A DNA stretch of 64,000 bases from Lates calcarifer (taxonomy: Eukaryota; Chordata; Actinopteri; Centropomidae). The notes under the pieces were generated by a model. That model did not search any database, was not told where the DNA came from, and worked only from the letters and a program-made list of their open reading frames with translations. Each line of letters starts with the position of its first letter. Position 1 is the stretch's first letter. Made by a program: the position numbers and the translations under genes. Of the stretch, positions 49,178 through 61,200 are shown in pieces. The stretch is from contig NC_066833.1 in assembly GCF_001640805.2 (NCBI RefSeq), positions 12,574,984-12,638,983 on the forward strand, in the 5' to 3' direction.

Positions 49178-50599
49178 AGAGTGCAGGCTTTCTGTCGATC
49201 CACATGGTGACGCTACCAGTCTGTTAAAAATAACATAGGAAGCCAAAAAAGGTTAAAAGTCATTTCATTAAAATACATACATATGCATACATTTTTCAAA
49301 TTATATTTGCTGACAAAGGACAAGAGTATAAACAGGCAAATGAAATGTGATTAATCTTAATTTTATTTGTGACTCATAGAAAATATACATTAGAGATGAA
49401 GTCAGAAGTGTATTAACACCTCTAAATTTTGTGTTGTTGTGTGCAATGTCATCAAAAATATAAATATCCTTTTTTTTCATCAATATTTTATTATTGCCAG
49501 TAAATCTTAAATTCAAATTGACTTGCTAATTTGTTGGATCAGTCCAAATCCACTGCCTCATTAATCATTTTGGTGAGTGAGTAAGCACTCTTTTTTGTGA
49601 CCTCATTTTAATTGTGGATTAACATTTTAGGTGAACATTTAAATATAAATGTCTAAAGTGAGATGCAGGAAATGTAATTGCAGACCCTCACAGAGTGAGA
49701 TGGCATACAGTTTCCTCTCTCCAAGCTTGTAGTTTGCTACTTTAAATGTTAATGATGAAATGAACTTGTCCTTCAACAAAGCCCCCTGGACTATGGGCAT
49801 GTTATGTATTCATAACCATGCTTGACTCTGGACTTAAGCAGCCCGATAATCAGATTGAATCACAATGGTATTTCACTGTGTGGAACAAATCAGAGATGTG
49901 GGTGGTGATTCAAAAGCTCTGGACTTAAAAGGTCAGAAGTTGTGTTGAGCTCTTGTGGCGATATGACCTCAGTGTGTAGCCTTTTTAAACCCAAATTATG
50001 AGAAGAGTATTTTGTTAGATGCCGGCAGCAGCTGCAGATAGAGTCACAAGACCAATTAATTTTCCCCCATCATGACCTGAAAAGGGCTTTAAGGCAAAAA
50101 TGACCTGTTGATGTCCTTTTAAACTTTTGTTCCTTCCCCTCTCTTTGCAGAGTGTGCAGCATTTCTCTGTTAGAGTAATACATGGACCAAATCTGCTGTG
50201 TGCTCATTTTATTTAATGGCAACTACATTAACTAAAGGCACAATATAAGCACATTATTAGCTCACATAATGAAGGTCTTAGATTTTAACAACAAGAGACC
50301 TAAAGTTCAGTTAATTAAGGAGGATCCTCCTTAACTTATGCCAGTTAATGTGACATGTTGATATTCTCAAAAGTGATTATATTACATTACAACTAATACA
50401 GCTGATTATATTACCACAAACTGATTATCACACAGTTAGTGAGATGTCATGTAATTTTAATTAGTAGCCTGCAGCTCACGAAACCACACACCTGAGACAT
50501 TTGTGTTTGTCTCGTCATTATTTACTTTTTCTTTATAAAAATCCTGCAGCTCAGTGATAAATTAAGTCTTAAATTCAATGTTTTGTAGATTAATTAAGC

Positions 50600-50793
50600 T
50601 GTTGTGAGTTGCAAATTACCTTCGTCCTCACACCTGTTGTTGTTCGGAGTTTTATTGTGAAAGTCGAGATAGGAAGTTTAATTTTGTGGCTGTTCTGCTA
50701 AATTAAGTGCCCCAGACTAATTTGAAGCATTTGTGGTCAGCAGGTATCTCTGCCGGCTCTTCTCCGTCTCGGAGCTTCGGAAACATCGCCACA
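50600..50793 (+). promoter_or_regulatory. gtf2f2: gtf2f2 promoter and 5' UTR region
   Basis: Sequence before the gtf2f2 start. It has no clear TATA box. The start codon sits in CGCCACAATG, a fair Kozak context. The upstream in-frame stretch lacks an ATG, which supports the chosen start. Confidence 0.4.
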
Positions 50794-50859
50794 ATGTCAG
50801 ATAAAACGGAGGTCAAACTAACCGGAGTCAAACAGAACCAAGGCGTGTGGCTTGTCAAG
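50794..50859 (+). CDS. gtf2f2: gtf2f2 exon 1 (TFIIF beta subunit, RAP30)
   Basis: Encodes residues 1-22: MSDKTEVKLTGVKQNQGVWL, then VK, ending in phase 0 at AAG|GTTTGT. GTF2F2 is the small subunit of the general transcription factor TFIIF. It pairs with GTF2F1 (RAP74), binds RNA polymerase II and helps bring it to the promoter complex. The window holds four coding exons for about 101 of an expected ~250 residues. These are the N-terminal triple-barrel half that dimerises with RAP74. The linker and the C-terminal winged-helix domain must lie to the right. The motif LTGxKQNxGVWLVKVPKYLSQQW across exons 1-2 is diagnostic of the family. Confidence 0.97.
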
Positions 50860-51222
50860 GTTTGTTCACGCACAAATGATCAAATTAAGACTCACGTAAC
50901 TCAGCGGGGTTCACAGGTGATGTGTGGTGATTTTTACTCAGATTAAGCGAAGAAGCGTTTTATGTCAGTCTAGTTAAAATGGTGATTTTACAAACGGTTG
51001 CACTCGTCCATTTCAAATAATAAATTCTATTTTAAAGGAATAAGTTTGTCAACCTGTGAACTGAAGCAAAGTTAGCCAGCAATTTAACTAAACTGAATTA
51101 ACAAACAAATTTATAATTCATCCTCATAGAAGTAAAAAAGAGGCCTTATGGTTGTTTCGTTAATTTTATTTTGTGTGTATGTAACTTTATGATTCAAGTG
51201 ACCTTTAAATTTCCATCACCAG

Positions 51223-51296
51223 GTTCCCAAATATTTATCTCAGCAATGGGACAAGGCCACAGAAAAAGGAGAAGTTGGAAAGATTACCATTGGAAA
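51223..51296 (+). CDS. gtf2f2: gtf2f2 exon 2
   Basis: Begins VPKYLSQQWDKATEKGEVGK and ends two bases into a Lys codon at GGAAA|GTATGT. Acceptor ACCAG. Part of the RAP30 N-terminal dimerisation domain. An alternative donor four bases downstream would break the frame with exon 3, so 51296 is preferred. Confidence 0.95.
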
Positions 51297-51366
51297 GTAT
51301 GTAACCTAACCTTCATCAAGAGGCCTTAAATACATTTTATTGATCTGTCCTTATGATTATCAGTAG

Positions 51367-51655
51367 TACAGCTGCAACAATTAGTCCATTAATTGATTAG
51401 TTTCAGTCTTTTTGAAGTAAAAAAAATCAAACGTGTTGGTTTCAGCTTCTCAGATGTGAGTGTTTGATACTTCTCTTTATAGTAAGCTGAATATATTTGA
51501 GTTTTGAAGCTGTTGATTGGACAGAAGAAGCCATCTGAAGATGTTGCCTTCGGCTGTATGTTTCGCTGCTTTCTGACATTTTATGGACAAAATGATTCAT
51601 CAGTTAATCAGAAAAATAAATTCAGTTTTTAGTCGCAACACTAAATAGAGTCAGT
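51367..51655 (+). repeat. MITE-like dispersed repeat in gtf2f2 intron 2
   Basis: Starts AGCTGCAACAATTAGTCCAT and runs through TCAGCTTCTCAGATGTGAGT and GACATTTTATGGACAAAATG to TTTTTAGTCGCAACACTA. Its ends form an imperfect inverted repeat (TAG..GCTGCAAC / GTCGCAACACTA region). Same family as the copies at 10655 and 30118. Confidence 0.55.
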
Positions 51656-51693
51656 GATGCCGTCTCTTTTCTGTCCTCTCATGCACCTGGCAG

Positions 51694-51712
51694 GAAGCAA
51701 GGCAAAACAGAG
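51694..51712 (+). CDS. gtf2f2: gtf2f2 exon 3 (19-nt micro-exon)
   Basis: Just 19 bases between GGCAG acceptor and AGAG|GTGAGA donor. It completes a Lys and encodes KQGKTE, matching human TQGRTE in the same place. Both flanking phases agree, so it is a true micro-exon rather than an artefact. Confidence 0.93.
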
Positions 51713-52075
51713 GTGAGACAGCTTCATGTAATACTGCACAGACACAGTACAGTAAACCTGTACAACCTGGGATAGTGGCAGTGATTGAAACATTCACTTC
51801 TAACTGTGATAATCTTTTAAGCCCTTCTCACTTATTTGGTGACTCAACAAAAACAGCATGCACTTGTTGAGTCACCTTTCAATACTGTTATACTTTCATA
51901 CATCATTTTCCTGTTTCTTCTTTTCTTCTTTGTTGTATCACTGTTTGCTGCTGCACTGAAACAACTTCCCTCACAGGGATCAATAAAGTTTCATCATATC
52001 ATATTTGACCTTATCTTATAAATCAGCGAGTAGGTTGTCTAGTCAGCCGGGTCTTGACTCAGCTGTGTTTTTCAG

Positions 52076-52220
52076 GTATGTTTCAGCCTGAATGCAGAGC
52101 TCAGTGCCCTGGGCGCTGTGGGGGAGAAGGATGGATCGCTGCAGGTCCCGAGGGATCATCCCTTCACTATGCACACCGTGGGTGGACAGACCATGGCTGT
52201 CTTCAGCCAGAGTGACACAG
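52076..52220 (+). CDS. gtf2f2: gtf2f2 exon 4
   Basis: Begins VCFSLNAELSALGAVGEKDG and continues through VPRDHPFTMHTVGGQTMAVF to SQSDT plus one base of the next codon, before ACAG|GTTAGT. It aligns with human VSFTLNEDL...VPREHPFVLQSVGGQTLTVF. The next exon (expected to resemble DKLSLEGIVVQRAEC) was not found in the rest of the window. Confidence 0.96.
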
Positions 52221-55200
52221 GTTAGTCTGCACCTCAGCTGTTCCAGCCCTCACTACACAATGTCATGAGGTGCGGGGGTTTCAAGCTGAAATAAATTCGA
52301 ACAGTGCAGGTGATTCCTGTACCCGTCCACAGGGCTGTGCGAGTTTAACAAAAGTCCATAACCTAGATATGATCTGCAACTTTTACTGCAAGGACCTGCA
52401 GAGGAAAAAAAGAGAAGAAAACATTATCTGCTTGTAATAAAAAACAATGATTCATAATGAGGATGTTGCTGTTTTTCCCAGGGTCAGAGGAACAAAATAG
52501 AAAAAGCTTGTCTTGAATCTAAAACTTAAAAGTGCAGAGAGTGGGTGACTTTCTTGCACTGTGTTATATCTACGGTTAATTTTCCACATTGAGTTGGTGT
52601 GAATCAAGCTGAAACCAGCAAAAATAACATTTAAAGAATTTTCTGGAAGCTGTAAATAAATGTAGCCATGAAACTGAGTGGTAACAGAGAAAAACAAAAC
52701 TTGCAGGGAATTTACTCAGAGTAGTGACATGACATTACAGGTTGCCTTAGTTCTTCTAGTTTCTTAGGTTTCCTTGCTTTGGGGGAAAGCTGGTTTTGAT
52801 AGATTTTATGTTGATTGAACTGTGAAATTCGTGAGAATACTCAGAGTGGCTTCTGATTTATGGAGGACGTTTGCTGCCAGCCATGATGTGTCATGCTGTT
52901 CTCTGAGCCAGAGGGATTTGCATCAGACGCAGAGCTTAAAAATAGCTGCAACAGTATGGCTCAGTGTCTAACAATAGATTAGGGTGTTACTTTTAATGGG
53001 ATAGCTTCATTTGATCACTTTCATACAACAGACTAATAAAAGTAGATAATGACCTTGATTTAATTAATGTTTCAAGACAATACCCAGGGAAATCAAAAGA
53101 GAAAATGTGGCGGAAAATGGAATTGAAATGGAATAAAATCAGAGATAAAAATGTTCCTCTGTGTAACTCGGTGAAAACTTAAATAGCAGGAGGCATGACG
53201 TTCAAATCAGCAAAATGTCAAGAGCAATCCTGTACCTCCCAGGGTGCTGCTGCTTAGAAACAATGAAATTACTGTTTCTCAAGGTATTTTTGAAACGCCT
53301 CTGAGGGTGTTTGTAATTGAGTGTTAATGGCACAGAAACGAGCATGTTTTGAGCACACCCCAATCGCTGCCAAATTAGCTTAATGCACAAATTTTGAGTT
53401 GCCAAAACTCTATCCCGAGTGGAAAGTGCTAGTCTAAATGGAGCAGTCAGCAGTTTTCTAGTGCAGTTTGGAGTGGGGGGGGAAAGGGTTTTAAGTGTCA
53501 CTGCACCAAGGGTGACAGGACTTTTATTGAGCAGCTAAAATATGACATGTTCTACAGGAAAATCAGGAAAGTTTCTCGGTGGTTTGTGTGATATGATCAG
53601 TCTATTCTGAACTTTTAAGAAAGCAAACTGCAAAAATGACAGATTTTAAAGTAGTGTCTTAAACATGGCTGCTCTTGTGTTATTTGACAGTAGATTTTTC
53701 TCACAGTTTAATGAACTGTTTTCCTACCCCGAGGGTTTTGTTTAAATATCAGTTTGGCTGCTGTGGTTGGCAGGAAGGAGGCACTGGAAACAAATCTTAA
53801 TGCCTATAGATTCCTACAGATTTACATGCCTTTCCCCAGTGTAGTCATGCATCTCAATTCACTTCCAGGCCGAGATAACCGGTTTTTGTGGTGAATCAGA
53901 TCTTGAGCACAAATGGAGTCCATTTCATACAATAGTCATTTTGTGAAGTGGTGCAGTCAAGGGTGCATGTCTTCAGGTGTTGAAGGAGATCACAAACTGA
54001 AGCCAGCATTTAAGGGTTTCAGTCCAGGTGTGAGTCTCACGATAGATCTCCAGGCATGTGAACTTCATCCTACTTGAACTTCTATAGTGAGAAGGGAAAG
54101 AAACGTAGATGGATATCACTGTGAAGCTGTCTGCACAAGGAGCAAAGGGAACCTGTCATGACCACAAACACACTGATTTAGTTTATGAGAAACAGCCAGG
54201 ACAAACAGGAAACATTTCAATAATTGTCTCATTAAGCAGCTGAGCAGACAGTTAAACAAGATCCAGGCAAATGTAGGAACACATCAATTGGATTAACCTC
54301 TGTTAGCAGCGGAGCGCTTGGTAGAGGAGAAAATACATTTGAGCATGTTGCTTTGGTCTGTATGGTATGTATGTATAAGTATGGTATAACTCTGACCTAA
54401 TATTATCGCAGATGTAGTAAACAAGTGAAAACAAGAAAAAAGAGAAAAATATTAAAACTTGCACTTTCTGTATTTGTTTTCTTTTTTCAACCCACAGAAA
54501 TTAATCATTTCCCAGGTCCTGTACAACTGTGTGTGTGTTCTCAACAAACAAATATATCCTCCAGCATTTTGAATCGGAGATTATTATATAATCCTTTTAA
54601 ATGTTTTGATGGAGGTTCGTGTAGCGGTGTACAGAGGAAAAGTAGTTTTAGATTCAAGAGATGTTAGTGTAGTAGATTCACTAACAACACTTCAGATGAG
54701 TTTAGTTTAAGTGGAATTTGGTACGAATCATTGAAATCATACTCCTCAAAACCAAAGCTGATCGGAGCTGCAGATTCAGGTGATAGTTCTCTAGAGGTTC
54801 AGCATTACATAGAACTTTGTTCAGATTGTCGCAAAAATATTGATTGTAGCCACTTTAAAGGGCATTTATAAACATGTAGTGCTGATCAGCTGGTCTACAG
54901 AGTGAAGGGAAAGGGGAAAAGTAGGACAGTGCACATGGATGATCGACTCTCGAATGAGATTCAGCTTTGTTTTAATGGATATTTTCTGTGGAGGTTTAGC
55001 AGAGAAGTGGGAGGAGCTACAGCTGCAGACTGGAGTCTCTCTATATGTCTGGATATTAGCATGTGAGACAGTCTCGTTGAGTGAGGTGTCAAAAGGTATT
55101 ACTGAGGAGGGTAATAGGGAGTCCACGTTGCTTTCTTAATTTGTACTGACAGGTCCCTGGTAGGAAATTTGAATTTCTGCATGTTACTGCCACGACACAG

Positions 55201-58200
55201 ATTATTATCCTCAACTGCATCTCTGTCATTGTCTGTAAACTGTGCACCTAAACTGTAATGAAAATTGAAATAATGCTTGCTCTTCATCAGGGTACACCTG
55301 ACAGCCACAAGGTTTATTCTATCACCGCCCTCGTGTACTTAATGCACCCACACTTGCATGTGCATTAATACCTCCTACATGTGATAATGGATTTTTCTCT
55401 TTTTTCAAGTTTTTTTTTTTTCTATTATGTCAGTCTTTTATTACCTTGCAAAACAGCAACACTCGCTCTGAACTGAATTTTTTCGGCAAAAATCCTGTTT
55501 AATTATTTAAAAAATACATTTAGACTCAAGTAAAACAACTAAATCTTTGTATGTTAGTGTCAGGAAGGATCATCAGTGTTGCATTCTTGTGTTTGTGAAT
55601 GTGGAAACATGGCATTCAGGAGGCGTAGAAACCTCTTGGGGTTTTTATTTATCTTAAACGTGTCAGTTCGCCAGATGGCTGGCTTGACTGTGAAAGTGCA
55701 CTGGAAATAAGAAGTAGGATAATGTCCTCAGAGATGTGGTGGTGTGTAGTCTCTATTTACCTGACTGACGCTCAGCTCCACCCCCACTCGCCCACAGGAA
55801 GGTGTACTGTATGACACCGGTCTCCCACTCACTTTCTCGCAGTCTCGCTCTTTTATACACACGCACACACACATGCACACACAGCGCTATCCAATCACAC
55901 TGCACCTGCATATGCACGTCCACTCTTGCTCTGGTTTGATCTACACTTGCACTCTCACCCTCGTACTTTTTGCCTCACATCTACTCACATTTTAACAATT
56001 CTTGACACCTCGGACAGAGCAGATCCACTTTTTGAAATATTTGTTACATGTGGGAAATTTCGCTCCTTTTTAAACTTAACTTTTAATATTTGACATAGAA
56101 GATTAGTGAAGACATCAGATATGTTTGAGGTCAGACATTACTGGCTATTCATATAGATTTTTTCATGTACATGGCGTCCTAGTTGTCTGAGTAACAGTAT
56201 CACAAAGTGAAATCATGATCACAGTATACTACAGTATTAATACAATACCACTTAAGTACTACATCAGCACTACTGTTATTACAGGTCTCTTACTATCAAC
56301 CACTAGTTGCATTATTACTGCATCATTGTTATTGTGGTCTTATATTCTTAAGGTGGAGGTAAAAGCAATATGAGGCGACATAAAGAACATTTAGTTAGAA
56401 ATTAAGGCATTAAGTGGATAATAGAAATAAGAAATTCAGCAGTAAACTGGAAAAAGGCAGAGAAAGCAGCAAATTACTTTAACTATAAAATGGAGTGCCT
56501 TGAAATTTTTGTACAGACATTCATGGTTCACAAAGATTGAATCCTTTTCAACTTGTCAATTTCATGACAGGATACCTCTATATGTCCAAATTCCCATCAG
56601 CCTCAGCTGTGAGAGAGATTACTGCAAATGTGCTAACATGTTAATGTTAGCATTTTAACCAAAAACTTACAGCTGAAAATATACTGATGCTAGTATTAGT
56701 TTGTAGCATCACTGTGTAACTTTTGCTAAGCAGTGGCAACAGCAGCCTCTGCAGCCACAAGTGGTAATTACAGGGTGCTGATGTATTAAATTCTGCTGGG
56801 CTCTGAGTCTGAGCAGTTAGAGGTACTAGAAGCAGCATATCCTTAGAGGCTAACAGACAACAAACACAAAATCATCATCTAATCTGGCTGACCAAAAACA
56901 TCTGAACCTTCAGTAAGAGCCAGTTTTACACTGACTGACTAGCAACTGGGAAAGATGGCAGGCGTGACGACTCAGGCCATGGCAATAGGCAGCGAGTGAG
57001 TTACCTAACATGTGAATATGTTCCACCAGTGTTAGGATCCTCATTGTCTCCGCATAGTGCTACACTTCTCACAGGAGATCATATCTGCTCAACTCAAGTT
57101 TCATACCGCAAGAACAGGTGTTTGGAGCGCAGGGTACAAGTCAGTGTACCATCAAAATCATTTTGAAGATGTGATTTGGATATAGAAAGTATCACATAAT
57201 CATATATTTTAAAAAAAAAAGTATGGCAGTGATGCACAGTTCACAGAAAGTCACAAGGGTTGTTGTGTGACTAAACAGAGCACAAGCATCTACTCCCTCT
57301 TACCATCTTAAAATGGGCTAGGGGCTCTGTCTGTGTCCATTTGTTAGGAAGTATGTAATCCAGCCAGCCACGCAATGTCTCATATAATCCAAACATTTCA
57401 GAGTCTGTATAATAAATTCCTCCACCACCATATACGAACACAATGAGCCATTAATAGCGAGAGGTTGCTAATGGTGACTGTCACTGATTGATACATACAC
57501 GAATGGTGTCTGACATGGCTTTTGTACTGCAAGGCTGCTAGCTAAATATTCCTCCATTATTTCCCCTCTCGTTGTTCTGCTTTGTTCGGGCAAGGACCAG
57601 GTATTGATTAAGAGGTTGCTAAGCAACAGGCTTAGTTGCCACAGAAGCGTGCAGAGGAGAACAGAAAGCCAGATGTGATGTACTGCTCTGTTACAATATG
57701 ACTTTCTTTCAGCTGCCTCTGTAAAGCTTTTCATTAAAACTTTGCAGTCTTTGAATCTTTCGAAATTGCTGAAAAAAAAAAAAAACACAGAGCAGTATGT
57801 CTGCATTCATTTTGTCAGTTTATAAACCTCTATAGATTCCAGGAATTACTGTACTTGTGAATTATATTAAAACTTTGAATATGCACTTTGACTTTACATA
57901 TTCACTTGAAATTCTACAACTGTCAACAGATTTTTGGGACCAATCTTATAACAAAACATAAAGAAATTATACTTAATAAAATACATTTTTTCTATGTTTT
58001 CTTCACACCTGCATGTGAACACATTTGTCAGTTCTCTCAAAGATAATCAATTCATCAAAGTGAGTCAACTCTTCTTGTCATACAATTAGAAAATATCTGA
58101 TTCTTTGATTGAAAAGATACAAGTCTGTGTGTAGAGACATATAAAGAAGTTAACTACGTCTCCCAAGTTGCATTTTGGTCAGAAACATTGAATCCCTGAG

Positions 58201-61200
58201 CTTAATATGATAATTACGTATGCTGCTAATGACTAAATAAATTACAATCAATGTTAAAATTTAGAAATCTACATCCTCAGCTGTTATTTAACACCCACCA
58301 ACTGCCAATAGGTCTTATTTGTGACTTTATCACTCATAATCAGAAACTAGTTGAAAAAAAAAAATCAGGGCCTTTAAAGATGACACAGGCCATGTCTGTA
58401 GCCTGAGGAAATTCACTTTCAGATTCTGGGTCAGTTTTGCATGAATTTGAACTATGGCTTTGTGTGTTGTTCCAAAATGCAGTGATAGATTATATTTAAA
58501 TTCCCTGAAGCTCTGATTTGCACTTCTGACTGGCGCCTTCTCCATAGCAACAGTGGCCAAGGCTCATGGGTATTGTAGTTTCTAGAGCTGTTTGCCATAT
58601 TAAACCGACAGTTGAAATTATAAGTTGAAATGATAGAAATAGATGTCCCTAGCATGTATGCAGTGTTGAAATGTTATTCAGGACACTCCTTTGTTTGCTC
58701 TGACAACACTGAGACGTAAGCATCAGTAAGGAAACTTTGAGACATGGTAAATGTACTTTGCAGCTCTATATTTAAGATATGTTCCCTCTGTCTGATCAGT
58801 CACAGCTGTATAAAGTCACCACTTCAGTCTCGCTGACGTACTCTGATCGGCTCGGCTGTTACTCCGAACAGGAAACAGACATTCATGACAATAACACCAG
58901 GCTTCTTTTTATATTTGGGGAGGCTGTGATTCAGAGGTCTGGAAGCAGGCTAAATGTGAGAAGCAGACATTCATTACTGTTTGTGTGAGAGGGATAAACT
59001 GCTGTTGTCGTGCTGTGTTATTATTTGAAATCCCTGTTGTGTTGTAGCGGCATGCAATAAAAACGGTGGAACTGTGCGGGCTGTTGGTTGGATCCTGGGC
59101 AGACAGTTGTAGGTGTTTTATTGAAGGAGTGTGGCTGGCTTAGCTTTGTAGGTTCATTCCAAAAGTGTGGCTCATGAATCGCTGAGGGTTTAAAGAGTAA
59201 TATCTCTTCACTGGAAACCTCTTGAAAAGCATGACTTTATAGCCAGATGACACTAACAACACATGCTGTCAGGACTATATCCCACTTCATTCACAATTGT
59301 TGGCATTCATCTCCAGCTTTCCTCAGTCCGTCTCGCTGTACTGCAGGTTGTGCGCTAAAAGCTGTGTGTTTGGGCCGTTTCCACGGCTGACGTCAAGGAA
59401 GCAGTCTTGGTGTTTTGTTAGGAGAGTTAAGGCTGTGTTCTGCCCACGTTAATCCAATGGGCGGCTTCAGAGTTCCTGCTGTCGGAGAGCTCGAGCCTCT
59501 TGGGCATAATGTCTGTCAGAGCTGGTTGAAGCTGTCAGCTCTCTCCTGTTGCACTGTGCGCTGCTCTCTCACAGCAGCAGCAGAAAAAATACCATTCTGG
59601 AAATATGAGTATCATAGGTATTGTCTGAAATGACTTTCTAGACAGCCTGGTATTTGTTTTGCAGTGTATAATTATTAAATTCATTGGAGCTCTGTGATCT
59701 TTCCTAACACCCCCCCCACCCCGGGTTGATTCACACATACACACTGGCAGCAGCACAACACTGAGAGAATCCCATTAATTGTGAAGGATCTAATGTACTT
59801 ATATTTGTCCATATACATTGTGTATATTATTGCCTGTCTTGTAAAACACTAGTTAATAGTGGAAATCTTTAGCACCTATCTAATTTGCAATTGGAGAGAA
59901 ATTGAGCAGTGGCAGCAGCAAAGCTTCAGCTCAGCTCCTTCACATAATCAGCTGCCAGTCTGTTTGTTACATCTGCCTAACACTAATGTGGTCTAATACA
60001 TTTCTGCAAGAAAGTCTACCAAGGTTGTTATTATTAAAACAATTTTAGAAAGGTGTTGAACTTTTTTGTCTGTCTACATTTATTTGTTTATTCATTTAAA
60101 ATTTCTTGTAGGGCAGTTGTATCAGAGTGCATTAGTGTTAACAGAGATGTGCTGACAGGACTTCACACCTGCGCATTTCTCCTGCATCCAGCACATTGTC
60201 TATGAGAACTGACCATCTAATAAATGCGCTGTTGTTAGAAGATACGTTATTCACTTCACCTGCAAGTCATTACAGTGTTTGGGCTTATAGGTGTATCATG
60301 TAGTTCAATAAAATAGAAACGTAAAAGGTATTTTGTATTAATAGTATACTGTTATAACATAGCATTGCTAAATATTGTGTAGTGTTTTTCAGATAAGGAG
60401 CGATATCGCTGGCCCCCAGTGTCCCCAGGTTTGCTCTAATCTTGAACACTACAAGTTGCTGCCACTCGCAATATAATCTCCTCATGTTAAACTTAACAGC
60501 AGGTTGAAATCTTAAATGCGTAATGATTGGAATATGACATGATTATATAGCAGTTTTATCATCTAAAAACATTGTTCGCCGACATCGTTTACAGGAGGCT
60601 GCTCTCTGGCCATAAAGCCACCTCTCAGTACATAAAAAGCCTGCTGTATTTTATGGTGCCGGCACCCCACAAGTTCCTTAAAACATATTTTTTTCCCTGC
60701 AGTCACAGTGAAGTGTGGGGCTGAATCACTATGATTCAAGACCTGCTATTCTTCTCAGAGATGCATGTTTGTTATTGCCCAAGGTGAAAATAGGAGAGTG
60801 AGCCAGCAATTGTCTAGCTAGAGAAATGTCATCTGCGTTCTTGTTGTTTTCCTTCTTGAAATGAAGGTTCGTCCGACCCCCGCTGTGCTCCCACACAAGA
60901 AACACGTGACACTCAGAGTAATGATAGGGGGCTAAAACGTGACGCTCTATTGCCGATAGTTGCATAGTGAGCCTCTGCCAGTAGGTTGCTGAGAGAAAGT
61001 ATGAGGGAAGTAACCTCTTGAAGTCATGTTTTCTATTAAGTTGCAGATGGAAAGCGCTGAGGCGTTCAACTCTTTCGTGACCCTTTGAGGCTGTCTATGG
61101 AGTTAATGCAAATGTCATGACTCCTAACTGAGAATGCAGTTTTCATTGAAGTCTTTTCTCCCAGTTTACAGCTAATGTTATTTTTGTCATTTTTACATTT

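Larger units (their letters stand above)
40980..50600. other. Intergenic region between tsc22d1 and gtf2f2
   Basis: About 9.6 kb with no gene recognised. Contents are a microsatellite cluster (41690-41978), a possible tRNA-like or SINE fragment (42555-42680), CT/CA runs near 46505-46545, dispersed repeats at 47060-47535 and a small hairpin at 49149-49177. Human NUFIP1 and GPALPP1, which lie in this interval, have no visible counterpart. Confidence 0.7.
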
